A stretch of 64,000 bases of DNA from Kaistia adipata DSM 17808. Lineage in GTDB: Bacteria; Pseudomonadota; Alphaproteobacteria; Rhizobiales; Kaistiaceae. The notes under the pieces were generated by a model. It was not told where the DNA came from. It was given only the letters and a program-made list of their open reading frames with translations, and did no database searches. The DNA is taken from contig NZ_AUHO01000006.1 of assembly GCF_000423225.1 (NCBI RefSeq), positions 248,001 to 312,000 of the forward strand. Direction: 5' to 3'. Shown in pieces: positions 16,604 to 25,853 of the stretch. Each line of letters opens with the position of its first letter. Within the stretch, counting starts at the first letter, position 1. A program made the position numbers and the translations under genes.

Positions 16604-18280
16604 ATGAGCAGTGCAGCAACACAGAGCCCGTCGCACGATCCCGTCACCTTCGACATCATCCAGAACTCGCTGCAGGCGATTTCGGATGAAATGTTCGCGG
16701 CGATGCGCAAGACGGCGATGAGCGCCATCATCTACGAGGTGCTCGACATGGGCACCGGCATCTGCGCCGCCGACGGCGAGATCGCGTCGTCGGGCGCCGG
16801 CATCCCGTCCTTCATCGGCGTGCTCGACAAGGCGGCGAAGGCGATCCTGCGCAAGCATCCGCTCGCCACGATCCACGCCGGCGACGTCTTCGTCACCAAC
16901 GATCCGTTCTATGGCGGCGTCACCCATCTGAACGATGTCGTGCTGGTCATGCCGGTGTTCGCCGAGGGCGAGATCGTCGCCTGGACGGCCAACATCGCGC
17001 ACTGGAACGACGTCGGCGGCATGGTGCCGGGCTCGATGTCGACCGACGCCAAGGAGATCTACCAGGAAGGTCTCCGCATCCCGGCGATCAAGATCATCGA
17101 GAAGGGCGTGTCGAACCAGTCCGTCATGGACCTGATGACGGTCAATTCGCGCCTGCCCGAGTTCCTGAAGGGCGACATGTGGGCGGCCATCGCGGCGGTC
17201 CGCATCGGCGAGAAGCGCATCCTCGACCTCGTCAACAAGTACGGCAAGTCGACCTTCATCGCCGCCATGAAGCACTTCATGGACTATGGCGAGCAGGTCA
17301 CGCTGAAGGCGCTCAAGGAGCTGCCCAAAGGCAAGTTCTCCTTCGCCGAAGAGCAGGACAACGGCCAGACCTACAAGGTGACGGTCGAGATCACCGACGA
17401 TGAATTCATCGTCGACCTGACCGACAATCCCGACCAGACGCTGACCCCGAGCAACGCCAGCCGCGACGGCGTCGTCGTCTCGTGCCAGATGGCGATCAAG
17501 GCGATCACCGACGTCAGCGCGCCGGCGAATGGCGGCTCGTTCCGCCCGCTCGTCGTCAAGACGCGACCCGGCTCGATCTTCGACGCGCAGGAGCCGGCGG
17601 CGCACGGCTTCTACTACGAGGTCGAGATCCGCGTGTTCGACCTGATCCTGCGCTGCCTGGCGCAGCACCTGCCGGAGAAGCTCTCGGCCGGCAGCTTCGC
17701 CTCGATCTGCGGCACCGTGCTCGGCGGTCCGCATCCGGATACCGGCCGGCACTTCACCATCGTCGAGCCGGAGCTCGGCGGATGGGGCGCGATGCCCGGC
17801 CGCGACGGCAACAACGCGATCTTCTCCGGCTTCCACGGCGAGACGTTCAACTGCCCGGCCGAGATCGCCGAGGCGCGCTACGGCCTCTATGTCGACCAGC
17901 TGGCGTTGAACCCGGAGGAAGGCGGCGAGGGCCAGTGGCGCGGCGGCAAGGGCATCCGCATGGATTACCGCGTCCGCGCCGACGGCAACTTCCTGACCTG
18001 CGGATACACCCGTTCGAAGGTCATGCCCTGGGGCATGGAAGGCGGCCATGACGGCACTGGCAACCATGTCGACGTGATCAAGACGGATGGCAGCCGCAAG
18101 CGCTACTCCTTCGCCACCGGCGTCGAGCTCAACAAGGGCGACATCGTCCGCGTCGTCACCGGCAATGGCGGCGGCTACGGCGATCCGAAGAAGCGCTCCC
18201 GCGCCGCCGTGCTCGACGACATCAAGAACGGCTATCTCAGCGCCGAGCGCGCCAAGGCCATCTACGGCGTCGATCTCTGA
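16604..18280 (+). CDS. hyuB: Hydantoinase/oxoprolinase family protein, subunit B
   Basis: Partner subunit, 558 residues, with the HyuB N-terminus (DPVTFDIIQNSLQAISDEM) and conserved blocks GAGIPSFIGVLD, VTNDPFYGG and HWNDVGGMVPGS. GGKGIRMDYRV lies near the C-terminus. HyuA and HyuB form the active complex and are almost always adjacent. As the last gene of the operon it places the chemistry directly downstream of uptake: import, then ATP-driven ring opening. Confidence 0.93.
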   Translation: MSSAATQSPSHDPVTFDIIQNSLQAISDEMFAAMRKTAMSAIIYEVLDMGTGICAADGEIASSGAGIPSFIGVLDKAAKAILRKHPLATIHAGDVFVTNDPFYGGVTHLNDVVLVMPVFAEGEIVAWTANIAHWNDVGGMVPGSMSTDAKEIYQEGLRIPAIKIIEKGVSNQSVMDLMTVNSRLPEFLKGDMWAAIAAVRIGEKRILDLVNKYGKSTFIAAMKHFMDYGEQVTLKALKELPKGKFSFAEEQDNGQTYKVTVEITDDEFIVDLTDNPDQTLTPSNASRDGVVVSCQMAIKAITDVSAPANGGSFRPLVVKTRPGSIFDAQEPAAHGFYYEVEIRVFDLILRCLAQHLPEKLSAGSFASICGTVLGGPHPDTGRHFTIVEPELGGWGAMPGRDGNNAIFSGFHGETFNCPAEIAEARYGLYVDQLALNPEEGGEGQWRGGKGIRMDYRVRADGNFLTCGYTRSKVMPWGMEGGHDGTGNHVDVIKTDGSRKRYSFATGVELNKGDIVRVVTGNGGGYGDPKKRSRAAVLDDIKNGYLSAERAKAIYGVDL

Positions 18281-18299
18281 CGTCTGGCAGCGATCCGGA

Positions 18300-18327
18300 C
18301 GTCCCGCGCGATGTTGGCTGCGGGACG
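18300..18327 (+). terminator. Hairpin after hyuB, possible terminator
   Basis: An 8-bp perfect stem (CGTCCCGC / GCGGGACG) with a 12-base loop, 20 bases past the hyuB stop and with no T-run. Its place at the end of the operon suggests a termination or RNA-protecting role. Confidence 0.4.
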
Positions 18328-18339
18328 CCCGGGTTGCGT

Positions 18340-18645
18340 CTGGCCGGTCCAGGGCGAGCGATCGGCTCGCCGCGTTGATTTCCTCAGGATGCATTTCCGA
18401 ACGCGAGCCTCGTCCTGAGGCGCCCGGCGAAGCCGGGCCTCCAGGGAACGCCTGACGTCGCGCGCGGGATGCCCTTGATCCGCCGCTTACGGCACCATGC
18501 TTGGCCCTCCTTCGGGGCTTCGCTGTCGCGAAACACCTCACGATGATGGTCGAGCGAGCCGATCGGGGGCATCGTTCGCAACTGTTCAATGCTTCGGCGG
18601 AATGGATCCCGGATCTCCGCTTCGCTTCGTTCGGGATGACGGCGA
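18340..18645. repeat. Intergenic repeat-rich region between hyuB and sdhE
   Basis: No gene is supported in the 490 bases between hyuB and sdhE. Two repeat families lie here. About 18380-18560 holds fragments of the CTGAGG...hairpin...CTCAGG type (for example GCCCGGCGAAGCCGGGC at 18421-18437), related to the arms seen at 33630-33748. Positions 18601-18645 (starting AATGGATCCCGG, ending GGGATGACGGCGA) match 22735-22779 at 43 of 45 bases in direct orientation. Confidence 0.7.
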
Positions 18646-18770
18646 AGGTGGGGAGGCGGGGGAAGGCGGGGAACTGGGCGAGGGCGTCGCGGTCGCCGCT
18701 TCTCAGGCTGACAAGCCCGGACGAGAGGGCTATATCACGGCCCATCGGACATGAGCGGCGGAGTTGAGAT

Positions 18771-19058
18771 ATGAGCGGCACGACCTTGTCGAGCGAGGGG
18801 CTGGACGTTCGCCGCCGGCGCACCCATTTCCGCTGCTGGCATCGCGGCATGCGCGAGATGGACCTGATCCTCGGCCGCTTCGCCGATGCCCATATCGCGG
18901 ATCTCTCCGACGACGAGCTCGACATTCTCGAGGCTCTGATGGAGGAGCAGGACCGCGATCTCCTGATCTGGCTGACGGGCGAGGCCCCGACGCCGGACGA
19001 CGTCAACACAGAGTTCTTCCAGAAGCTCGCCGCGTTCACCGGCGCCAGCCCTCGTTAG
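18771..19058 (+). CDS. sdhE: FAD assembly factor SdhE (succinate dehydrogenase assembly factor 2)
   Basis: A small cytosolic protein (95 residues) that promotes covalent flavinylation of succinate dehydrogenase. The conserved RG-x-x-E box is seen as HRGMREMDLILGRF at residues 24-37, then LSDDELDILEALMEEQDRDL, typical of the family (formerly DUF339). GGAG lies about seven bases before the ATG. The gap to mfd is six bases, so the two form a unit. Confidence 0.95.
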   Translation: MSGTTLSSEGLDVRRRRTHFRCWHRGMREMDLILGRFADAHIADLSDDELDILEALMEEQDRDLLIWLTGEAPTPDDVNTEFFQKLAAFTGASPR

Positions 19059-19064
19059 GCCCCG

Positions 19065-22000
19065 ATGGTCCAGTTCAAATACATCCTCGGCCGTCCCTCG
19101 ACGGTCCTTTCCGGCGTTCCGGACGGCTTCGACGGCAAGGTCGTTGCCGACATCGCGGCGCTCGCCGCACGCGAGGAACTGCCCCACGTCCTGGTCATCG
19201 CCCGCGACGGCAACCGCATGGCCGATCTCGAGCAGGCGATGCGTTTCTTCTCGCCCGGCACCGAGGTGGTCGCCGTCCCGGCCTGGGACTGCATGCCCTA
19301 TGACCGCGTGTCGCCGAACACGGCGGTCGTGGCGCGGCGCATGGCGGCGCTCTCCTATCTCGCCCACTACCAGCCGGTGAAGGGCCGGGCGCTCGTCGTT
19401 CTGACCACCGTGAACGCCGCCGTGCAGCGCGTGCCGCGGCGCGAGCAGGTGGCGCGCCAGAGCCTGTCGATCGCCAGCGGCAACCAGCTTTCGATGGACA
19501 AGCTGATCGGCTGGCTCGAGGACAACGGATTCCTGCGCACCTCGACCGTGCGCGAGGCGGGCGAATACGCCGTGCGCGGCGGCATCATCGACCTCTTCGC
19601 CGCCGGACAGGAGGAGCCGATCCGCGTCGACTTCTTCGGCGACACCATCGATTCGATCCGCTCCTTCGACGTCGAGAGCCAGCGCACCATCGCGCAGAAG
19701 AAGCGGCTCGACCTCGTGCCGATGAGCGAGCTGGTGCTCTCGCCGGAATCGATCGCGCGCTTCCGCGAACGCTATGTCGCGACGTTCGGCGCCACCGACC
19801 GCGAGGACCTGCTCTACCAGTCGGTCAGCGAGGGCCGCCGCTACAACGGCGTCGAGCACTGGCTACCGTTCTTCGTCGACGGCCTCGACACGCTGTTCGA
19901 CTATCTGCCGGGCGCGCCGGTGGTGCTCGACCACCTGGCCGAGGAGGCCGTCGCCGAGCGCTTCGACGACATCATCGACCATTATGACGCCCGCAAGAGC
20001 GCCATGGGGCAGGGGCAGGGCGGGGTGCCCTATCGCCCGGTGCCGCCGGATCAGCTCTACCTGACGCAGGACGAGTGGAAGGGCCGCGAGAAGCTGGCGC
20101 CGCTGCTGCGCATGACGCCCTTCGCCGAACCCGACGACACCATGGTGGTCGATCTCGGCGGCCGGCATGGGCGCACCTTCGCGGCCGAGCGCACCGCCGG
20201 CGACGTCAACGTCTTCGACGCCGTCATCGACCACATCGCCGGCCTGCGCGAGAAGAAGCGCGTCATCGTCGCCTCCTGGAGCGACGGCGCGCGCGATCGC
20301 CTGGCGCAGGTGTTGGACGACCACGGGCTGAAGCGGGTCGAGCGGATCGACGACTGGGCGGGCGCCGAGAAGCTCGACAAGGGCGTCGTCGGCCTCGGCG
20401 TGCTCGGCCTCGAGGCGGGCTTCGAGACGCCCGACATGGTGATCGTCGGCGAGCAGGACATCCTCGGCGACCGCCTCGTCCGGCCGCGCAAGCGCGCCAA
20501 GCGCGCCTCCGACTTCCTGAGCGAGGTGACGGGCCTTTCCGAGGGCGACATCGTCGTCCACGTCGATCACGGCATCGGCCGCTTCAGCGGGCTGAAGACG
20601 ATCACGGCGGCCGGTGCGCCGCATGATTGCCTGGAGATCCTCTATCACGGCGGCGACCGGCTCTATCTTCCGGTCGAGAACATCGAGCTTTTGTCGCGCT
20701 ACGGCTCCGAGGATGCCGAGGCCGTGCTCGACAAGCTCGGCGGCGTCGCCTGGCAGGCGCGCAAGGCCAAGCTGAAGCAGCGCATCCGCGACATGGCGGG
20801 GCAGCTGATCAAGGTCGCGGCGGCGCGCGCCATGCGCCATGCCGAGCCGCTGGCGCCCGCCGACGGGCTTTATGACGAGTTCGCGGCCCGCTTCCCCTAT
20901 GAGGAGACGGAAGACCAGCTCGCGGCGATCGAGGCGGTCATCGCCGATCTCGGCGCCGGCACGCCGATGGACCGCCTGATCTGCGGCGACGTCGGCTTCG
21001 GCAAGACGGAAGTGGCGCTGCGCGCCGCCTTCGTCGCCGTGATGAGCGGCAAGCAGGTGGCGGTCGTCGTGCCGACGACGCTGCTGTCGCGCCAGCATTT
21101 CAAGACCTTCTTGACCCGCTTCGCCGGTTTCCCGGTTCGCGTCGAGCAGGCGTCCCGGCTCGTCTCGACGAAGGATCTGGCCGAGACCAAGAAGGGCATC
21201 AAGGAAGGCCAGGTCGACATCGTCGTCGGTACCCACGCGCTGCTCGGCAAGGGCATCGAGTTCCGGGATCTCGGCCTGCTGATCATCGACGAGGAGCAGC
21301 ATTTCGGCGTCAAGCACAAGGAGCGGCTCAAGGAGCTCCGCGCCGACGTGCATGTGCTGACCCTCTCGGCGACGCCGATCCCGCGCACGCTGCAACTCGC
21401 CCTGACGGGCGTGCGCGAGCTGTCGCTGATCACCACGCCGCCGGTCGACCGCATGGCCGTCCGCACCTTCATCTCGCCCTTCGATGCGCTCGTCGTGCGC
21501 GAGGCGCTGCTGCGCGAGCGCTATCGCGGCGGCCAGAGCTTCTATGTCTGTCCGCGTCTTTCCGATCTCGCGGACCGGAAGGAATTCCTCGAAAAATTCG
21601 TCCCGGAAGTGAAGGTCGCGATCGCGCATGGCCAGATGCCGCCGACCGAGCTCGAGGACATCATGACGGCCTTCTACGAGGGCGCCTATGACGTGCTGCT
21701 CTCGACGACGATCGTCGAATCCGGCCTCGACATCCCGACCGCCAACACGCTGATCGTGCACCGCGCCGACATGTTCGGCCTGGCGCAGCTCTACCAGCTG
21801 CGCGGACGCGTCGGCCGCTCGAAGACGCGCGCCTATGCGCTCTTCACCGTGCCGGCCGAGAAGCGGCTGACGCCGATGGCGGATCGCCGCCTCAAGGTGC
21901 TGCAGTCGCTCGACACGCTCGGCGCGGGTTTCCAGCTCGCGAGCCACGATCTCGACATCCGCGGCGCCGGCAATCTGCTCGGCGAGGAGCAGTCGGGTCA

Positions 22001-22568
22001 CATCAAGGAAGTCGGTTACGAGCTCTACCAGCAGATGCTGGAGGAGGCGGTGGCGCAGCTGCGCGACGGCGGCGCCGACGAGCACGAGGCGGATGGCCGC
22101 TGGTCGCCGCAGATCACGGTCGGCACGCCGGTCATGCTGCCGGAGACCTATGTGCCGGATCTGCAGCTTCGCCTCTCGCTCTATCGCCGCCTCGGCGACC
22201 TGGAGGAGCCGGAGCAGATCGACGGCTTTGGCGCGGAGCTGATCGACCGCTTCGGACCGCTGCCGGACGAGGTCGAGCATCTGCTCAAGATCGTCTACAT
22301 CAAGGCGCTCTGCCGCAAGGCGAATGTCGAGAAGGTCGACGCCGGCCCGAAGGGCGTCGTCATCGGCTTCCGCAACTCGACCTTCGCCAATCCGGCCGGC
22401 CTGATCCGCTACATCGGCGAGCAGGGCAGCCTGGCCAAGGTGCGCCCCGACCAGAAGATCGTGCTGATCCGCGACTGGGAGAAGCCCGAGCAGCGCCTGA
22501 AGGGCACGGCGGTGATCCTGACCCAGCTGGCGCGCATGGCCGAGGAAGCCAACAAGAAGGCGGCTTGA
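19065..22568 (+). CDS. mfd: Transcription-repair coupling factor Mfd
   Basis: Removes stalled RNA polymerase from DNA lesions and recruits UvrA. It has 1167 residues in the usual order. The UvrB-like N-terminal module is followed by the CarD-like RNA-polymerase interaction domain at about 485-555 (GDIVVHVDHGIGRFSGL). The RecG-like translocase carries Walker A GDVGFGKTEVALRAA near 641, DEEQ near 741 and SATPIPRTLQ near 767. The C-terminal TRCF domain is complete. All helicase motifs are intact. Confidence 0.98.
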   Translation: MVQFKYILGRPSTVLSGVPDGFDGKVVADIAALAAREELPHVLVIARDGNRMADLEQAMRFFSPGTEVVAVPAWDCMPYDRVSPNTAVVARRMAALSYLAHYQPVKGRALVVLTTVNAAVQRVPRREQVARQSLSIASGNQLSMDKLIGWLEDNGFLRTSTVREAGEYAVRGGIIDLFAAGQEEPIRVDFFGDTIDSIRSFDVESQRTIAQKKRLDLVPMSELVLSPESIARFRERYVATFGATDREDLLYQSVSEGRRYNGVEHWLPFFVDGLDTLFDYLPGAPVVLDHLAEEAVAERFDDIIDHYDARKSAMGQGQGGVPYRPVPPDQLYLTQDEWKGREKLAPLLRMTPFAEPDDTMVVDLGGRHGRTFAAERTAGDVNVFDAVIDHIAGLREKKRVIVASWSDGARDRLAQVLDDHGLKRVERIDDWAGAEKLDKGVVGLGVLGLEAGFETPDMVIVGEQDILGDRLVRPRKRAKRASDFLSEVTGLSEGDIVVHVDHGIGRFSGLKTITAAGAPHDCLEILYHGGDRLYLPVENIELLSRYGSEDAEAVLDKLGGVAWQARKAKLKQRIRDMAGQLIKVAAARAMRHAEPLAPADGLYDEFAARFPYEETEDQLAAIEAVIADLGAGTPMDRLICGDVGFGKTEVALRAAFVAVMSGKQVAVVVPTTLLSRQHFKTFLTRFAGFPVRVEQASRLVSTKDLAETKKGIKEGQVDIVVGTHALLGKGIEFRDLGLLIIDEEQHFGVKHKERLKELRADVHVLTLSATPIPRTLQLALTGVRELSLITTPPVDRMAVRTFISPFDALVVREALLRERYRGGQSFYVCPRLSDLADRKEFLEKFVPEVKVAIAHGQMPPTELEDIMTAFYEGAYDVLLSTTIVESGLDIPTANTLIVHRADMFGLAQLYQLRGRVGRSKTRAYALFTVPAEKRLTPMADRRLKVLQSLDTLGAGFQLASHDLDIRGAGNLLGEEQSGHIKEVGYELYQQMLEEAVAQLRDGGADEHEADGRWSPQITVGTPVMLPETYVPDLQLRLSLYRRLGDLEEPEQIDGFGAELIDRFGPLPDEVEHLLKIVYIKALCRKANVEKVDAGPKGVVIGFRNSTFANPAGLIRYIGEQGSLAKVRPDQKIVLIRDWEKPEQRLKGTAVILTQLARMAEEANKKAA

Positions 22569-22607
22569 GGGGGCGTGATTTGACGGGGCGGTGCGTGCGT
22601 TCCACGC

Positions 22608-22946
22608 GCCGCCGTCATCCCGGCGAAGCCCGGGATCCATGTTTCCGCGCGCTCGTTGCTATGGCTCGGCGCCAATTCGCTTCAGCTGCACTATGCCGGC
22701 GCGCCTGGCTGCCAGCCGCCTCAGGCGGCGGCCGAATGGATCCCGGATCTCCGCTTCGCTGCGTCCGGGATGACGGCGAGTGGGTGGCGAACCGGGAGCG
22801 TGCGCCAACGCGGCTCTTCCGCACGCTTGCCGGAGGGTTGGGCGGGAACTTCGCGCAGTCTAGAGGCGCAAAGACCGACACACCCTCCGCCGTCATCCCT
22901 GCGCAAGCAGGGATCCATGCCTCCGCGCGTCCGGGATGACGGCGAG
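22608..22946. repeat. Three dispersed GGATCC-type repeats between mfd and the YejA-like gene
   Basis: No gene is supported in the 406 bases after mfd. Three copies of a short repeat are seen. 22608-22640 runs CGCCGTCATCCCGG to GGGATCCAT. 22735-22779 is the reverse orientation and nearly identical to 18601-18645. 22889-22946 is an inverted pair whose outer arms CGCCGTCATCC / GGATGACGGCG can form a hairpin. Repeats of this kind sit between genes in many Hyphomicrobiales genomes. Confidence 0.75.
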
Positions 22947-22974
22947 CGGCGTTGCCGCCGCTCCCGCCGTTCCG

Positions 22975-24810
22975 CTACTTCGCCGGTGTCGCGTACCAGG
23001 TCGGGTAGGTGTAGCCGCTGACCGACTGCTTTTCCGGATGGTCGACGCGCGTCCAGCGGGCGACCCATTGCTCGGGCAGGAAATAGAGCGGCACGACATA
23101 GTGCTGCGAGATCAGCACGCGGTCGAGCGCGCGCACCGTCTCGATGAAGTCCTCGCGCGACTCGGCCGCGAGGATGTCCTTCAGCAGCGCATCGATCGCC
23201 GGGTTCCTGGCGCCGACATAGTTGTAGGAGCCGGGCACCTCGGCCTGGGCGCTCGACCAGCGATAGTTCTGCTCGTTGCCGGGCGAGAGCGAGGCGACCC
23301 ACGACGTCATGATCATGTCGAAGTCGAATTCCTGCACGCGCCGCTCGTATTGGGCCGAATCGACCGTACGGACGGTCGCCTTGATGCCGACGCGCGCCAG
23401 CGTGCGGGCGAAGGCGAGGCCGACACGTTCCTGCTCGCGGTCCTTCAGCAGCAGCTCGAAGGTGAGCGGCTGGCCCGTCTTGGTGTTGACCAGCGCGTTG
23501 CCCTTGAGCTCGTAGCCGGCCTCGTTGAGCAGGCCGAGGGCGGCGCGCAGAAGCTTGCGGTCGCCGCCCGAGCCGTCGCTCACGGCGGGGCGATAGCTGC
23601 CGTCGAGCACGGCCGGCTCGACCGCGTCCGGGAATTCCGCCAGCAGCGCCTTCTCCTTGTCGGAGGCCGGGATGCCGATCGAGGAGAGCTCCGAGCCCTC
23701 GAAATAGCTGGCATTGCGGTCGTAGACGCCGAAGAACAGGTTCTTGTCGAGCCACTCGAAATCGAGCAGCGAGGCGAGCGCCTTGCGGACGCGGACGTCC
23801 TCGAAGGTCGGCCGGCGCGTGTTCATGGCGAAGCCGAGCATGCCCTTCGGCAGGCCGGTCACGACGCTCTCCTTGACGACGCGTCCGTCCTTCACCGCCG
23901 GGAAGTCGTAGCCGCTGCGCCAGGTCGCGGGATCCGATTCGGCGTTGACGTCGTAGAGGCCCTTCTTGAACGCCTCGAACATCGAGCTGCGGTTGCGGTA
24001 GTAGTCGATGCGGATCTCGTCGAAATTGTCGAAGCCGCGCTTGATCGGCAGGTCCTTGCCCCAGTAGTTCGGATCGCGCTTCAGCGTGAAGCGCTCGCCG
24101 GGCTTTACCTCGCCCATCAGATAGGGGCCGCTGCCGATCAGTGGCTTCAGCGTCGAGCGGTCGAAATTCTCGATGTCGGTGGCATGCTTCGGCAGGATCG
24201 GCATCAGGCCGAGCAAGAGCGGCAGCTCGCGGTCGGCGCCGTCGGCGAACACCATGCGCACGCCGTTGTCGCCGACCTTCTCCATGGACTTCACCTTGGA
24301 GTACCAGGAGCGGTAGTTCGGGCGGCCCTTCTCGCGCAGGATCTCGACCGTGAACATCACGTCCTCGGGGGTCACCGGCTTTCCGTCCGAGAAACGCGCC
24401 TTGGGGTTGAGATTGAAGGTGATCGAGCTGCGGTCGTCCGGGACGTCGACGCTTTCCGCCAGCAGTCCGTAGAGGGTGAAGGCCTCGTCGCGATTGCGCG
24501 CCAGAAGGGCCTCGAACACGTTGTTGCCGAGCGACACGTCCCAGATGCCGCGCGCCGTCGTCTCGGCGCCCTTCACGATGAACGGGTTCAGGCTGTCATA
24601 GCTGCCAACGAAGGCGTAGGTGATTCTGCCGCCCTTGGGCGCGTCGGGGTCGGCGTAGGGCAGGTGGGTGAAACCGGCCGGCAGGGCCGGCTCGCCGTGC
24701 ATCGCGAGGCCGTGGCGGGGTTCGGCGCCGGCGGGGACGGCGAAGGGAAGGGTGGCGAAGACGGCCAGCGCCATGAGGGCGGCCGATGACCGGAGGGGGC
24801 CGATTGGCAT
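22975..24810 (-). CDS. Extracellular solute-binding protein family 5, YejA-like
   Basis: A 611-residue periplasmic binding protein with a signal peptide (cleavage near VPAGA-EP, residue 29). Family-5 blocks are LPYADPDAPKGGRITYAFVGS, then FNLNPKARFSDGKPVTPEDV and KDREQERVGLAFARTLARVGI. Length and the FTHLPYADPDAPKGG start match the YejA branch, whose members serve oligopeptide or microcin C-type importers. GGAG precedes the ATG. No permease or ATPase gene is next to it, so it is an orphan here and must use a transporter encoded elsewhere. Confidence 0.9.
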   Translation of the reverse strand: MPIGPLRSSAALMALAVFATLPFAVPAGAEPRHGLAMHGEPALPAGFTHLPYADPDAPKGGRITYAFVGSYDSLNPFIVKGAETTARGIWDVSLGNNVFEALLARNRDEAFTLYGLLAESVDVPDDRSSITFNLNPKARFSDGKPVTPEDVMFTVEILREKGRPNYRSWYSKVKSMEKVGDNGVRMVFADGADRELPLLLGLMPILPKHATDIENFDRSTLKPLIGSGPYLMGEVKPGERFTLKRDPNYWGKDLPIKRGFDNFDEIRIDYYRNRSSMFEAFKKGLYDVNAESDPATWRSGYDFPAVKDGRVVKESVVTGLPKGMLGFAMNTRRPTFEDVRVRKALASLLDFEWLDKNLFFGVYDRNASYFEGSELSSIGIPASDKEKALLAEFPDAVEPAVLDGSYRPAVSDGSGGDRKLLRAALGLLNEAGYELKGNALVNTKTGQPLTFELLLKDREQERVGLAFARTLARVGIKATVRTVDSAQYERRVQEFDFDMIMTSWVASLSPGNEQNYRWSSAQAEVPGSYNYVGARNPAIDALLKDILAAESREDFIETVRALDRVLISQHYVVPLYFLPEQWVARWTRVDHPEKQSVSGYTYPTWYATPAK

Positions 24811-25058
24811 GTGTACTCCTGCCGAAGGGGGGCTCGGGCGACGAATCGTTCAAAAAAAACGTAGCACGGCCACTGGGGCAATCTTGTGCCAGCTAGAAAT
24901 CGCAGCTTCGTCCGGCTATTGATGCGCCCGAGCTTCTCCGTCACCGTGTCGCCTCAATTGCTGGTCATCCAGCCTCGGCGCGCGGCAAGTCTGCCAACCC
25001 GCAGGCGAATGTCGGTCTCCGAAGCGCAGGGTTTGAGATAAACGCAAGGACACGCTCG
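24811..25058. other. Intergenic region between divergent yejA-like and ialB-like genes
   Basis: This 248-base region must hold the promoters of both divergent genes. On the minus strand an 8-T run lies about 50 bases before the YejA-like ATG. No confident -35/-10 pair, operator or small gene could be recognised. Confidence 0.4.
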
Positions 25059-25739
25059 ATGTCGCATCGTTGGAATTCTGGTCTGGTTCGGGTGCCGCAT
25101 CTGGCTGCTGCCGCGCTTGTCATGGCGCTGTCCGCGCCGCTGGCGCACGCCCAGGATGCTGCTCCGGCCGCTCCCGCCGCGAAGGCCCCCGCAGCGGCCG
25201 CCAATGCTGCCCCGCCGGTTTCGCCCTGGGTCAAGGAATGCGGCCAGGACCCGCAGTCCAAGAAGAAGCTCTGCATCACCTCGCAGGAGCTCCGCGCCGA
25301 GACCAACCAGTTCATCTCGTCGCTGCAGATCCGCCAGCTCGAAGGCGAGTCGAAGATGGCGCTCACCGCCATCGTCCTGACCGGCCAGCTGATCCAGCCG
25401 GGCCTGCGCGTTCAGGTCGACCAGAACAAGCCGGCCGAGCTCAAGTACGTCGTCTGCGAGCCGAGCGTCTGCTACGCCCAGGCCGAGGTCGACGCCGCCT
25501 TCATCGCTTCGATGAAGAAGGGCAACAAGGTCACCGCCATCTCGCTGAACCCGCAGGGCAAGCCGATGGTGTTCCCGTTCTCGCTCGCCGGCTTCACCAA
25601 GGTGATCGACGGTGAGGGCCTCGACCGCGCCGCCGGCCAGGCGCGCCGCAACCAGCTGCAGGACCAGCTGCAGAAGAACGCCGAAGAGAACCGCAAGAAG
25701 CTCATCGAGCAGCAGAACAAGGAGCGCGGCGCCGAGTAA
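25059..25739 (+). CDS. Invasion-associated locus B (IalB) family protein
   Basis: An exported protein of 226 residues with a signal peptide (ALSAPLAHA-QD, cleavage near residue 27) and an Ala/Pro-rich linker. The IalB domain has four Cys: ECGQDPQSKKKLC, then VVCEPSVC. A charged coiled-coil tail (about 185-226) is rich in Gln, Lys and Glu. IalB was described in Bartonella, but the family is widespread in non-pathogenic Alphaproteobacteria and its general role is unclear. It is monocistronic, closed by a good terminator. Confidence 0.88.
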   Translation: MSHRWNSGLVRVPHLAAAALVMALSAPLAHAQDAAPAAPAAKAPAAAANAAPPVSPWVKECGQDPQSKKKLCITSQELRAETNQFISSLQIRQLEGESKMALTAIVLTGQLIQPGLRVQVDQNKPAELKYVVCEPSVCYAQAEVDAAFIASMKKGNKVTAISLNPQGKPMVFPFSLAGFTKVIDGEGLDRAAGQARRNQLQDQLQKNAEENRKKLIEQQNKERGAE

Positions 25740-25766
25740 TCGGCCGGCCACATCCGGAATGAAGGA

Positions 25767-25799
25767 GGGCGCGTCCGCAGGGACGCGCCCTTTTTGTTT
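25767..25799 (+). terminator. Rho-independent terminator after the ialB-like gene
   Basis: A perfect 10-bp stem GGGCGCGTCC / GGACGCGCCC with loop GCAG, followed by TTTTTGTTT. It begins 28 bases after the stop codon. Confidence 0.92.
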
Positions 25800-25853
25800 G
25801 GCCAGTGGCCGCGCCCGGCGGGAGGCCGCGATCGGGCCCTTGGCAGCCATTCA

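Noticed and set aside
15485-19039. A 1184-codon open frame on the minus strand opposite hyuA and hyuB.
   Set aside because: It is the mirror frame of GC-rich genes on the plus strand. It is His/Asp/Arg-rich without any domain, while HyuA and HyuB match their families throughout.
19863-22640. A 925-codon open frame on the minus strand opposite mfd.
   Set aside because: Same cause: high third-position GC keeps the antisense frame open. Mfd is intact on the plus strand.
22608-22946. Insertion-sequence remnant after mfd.
   Set aside because: No transposase fragment or terminal inverted repeats of an IS family; only short GGATCC-type repeats are visible.
22936-24789. A 617-codon open frame on the plus strand opposite the YejA-like gene.
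   Set aside because: The minus-strand protein has a signal peptide and family motifs. The plus-strand translation has none.
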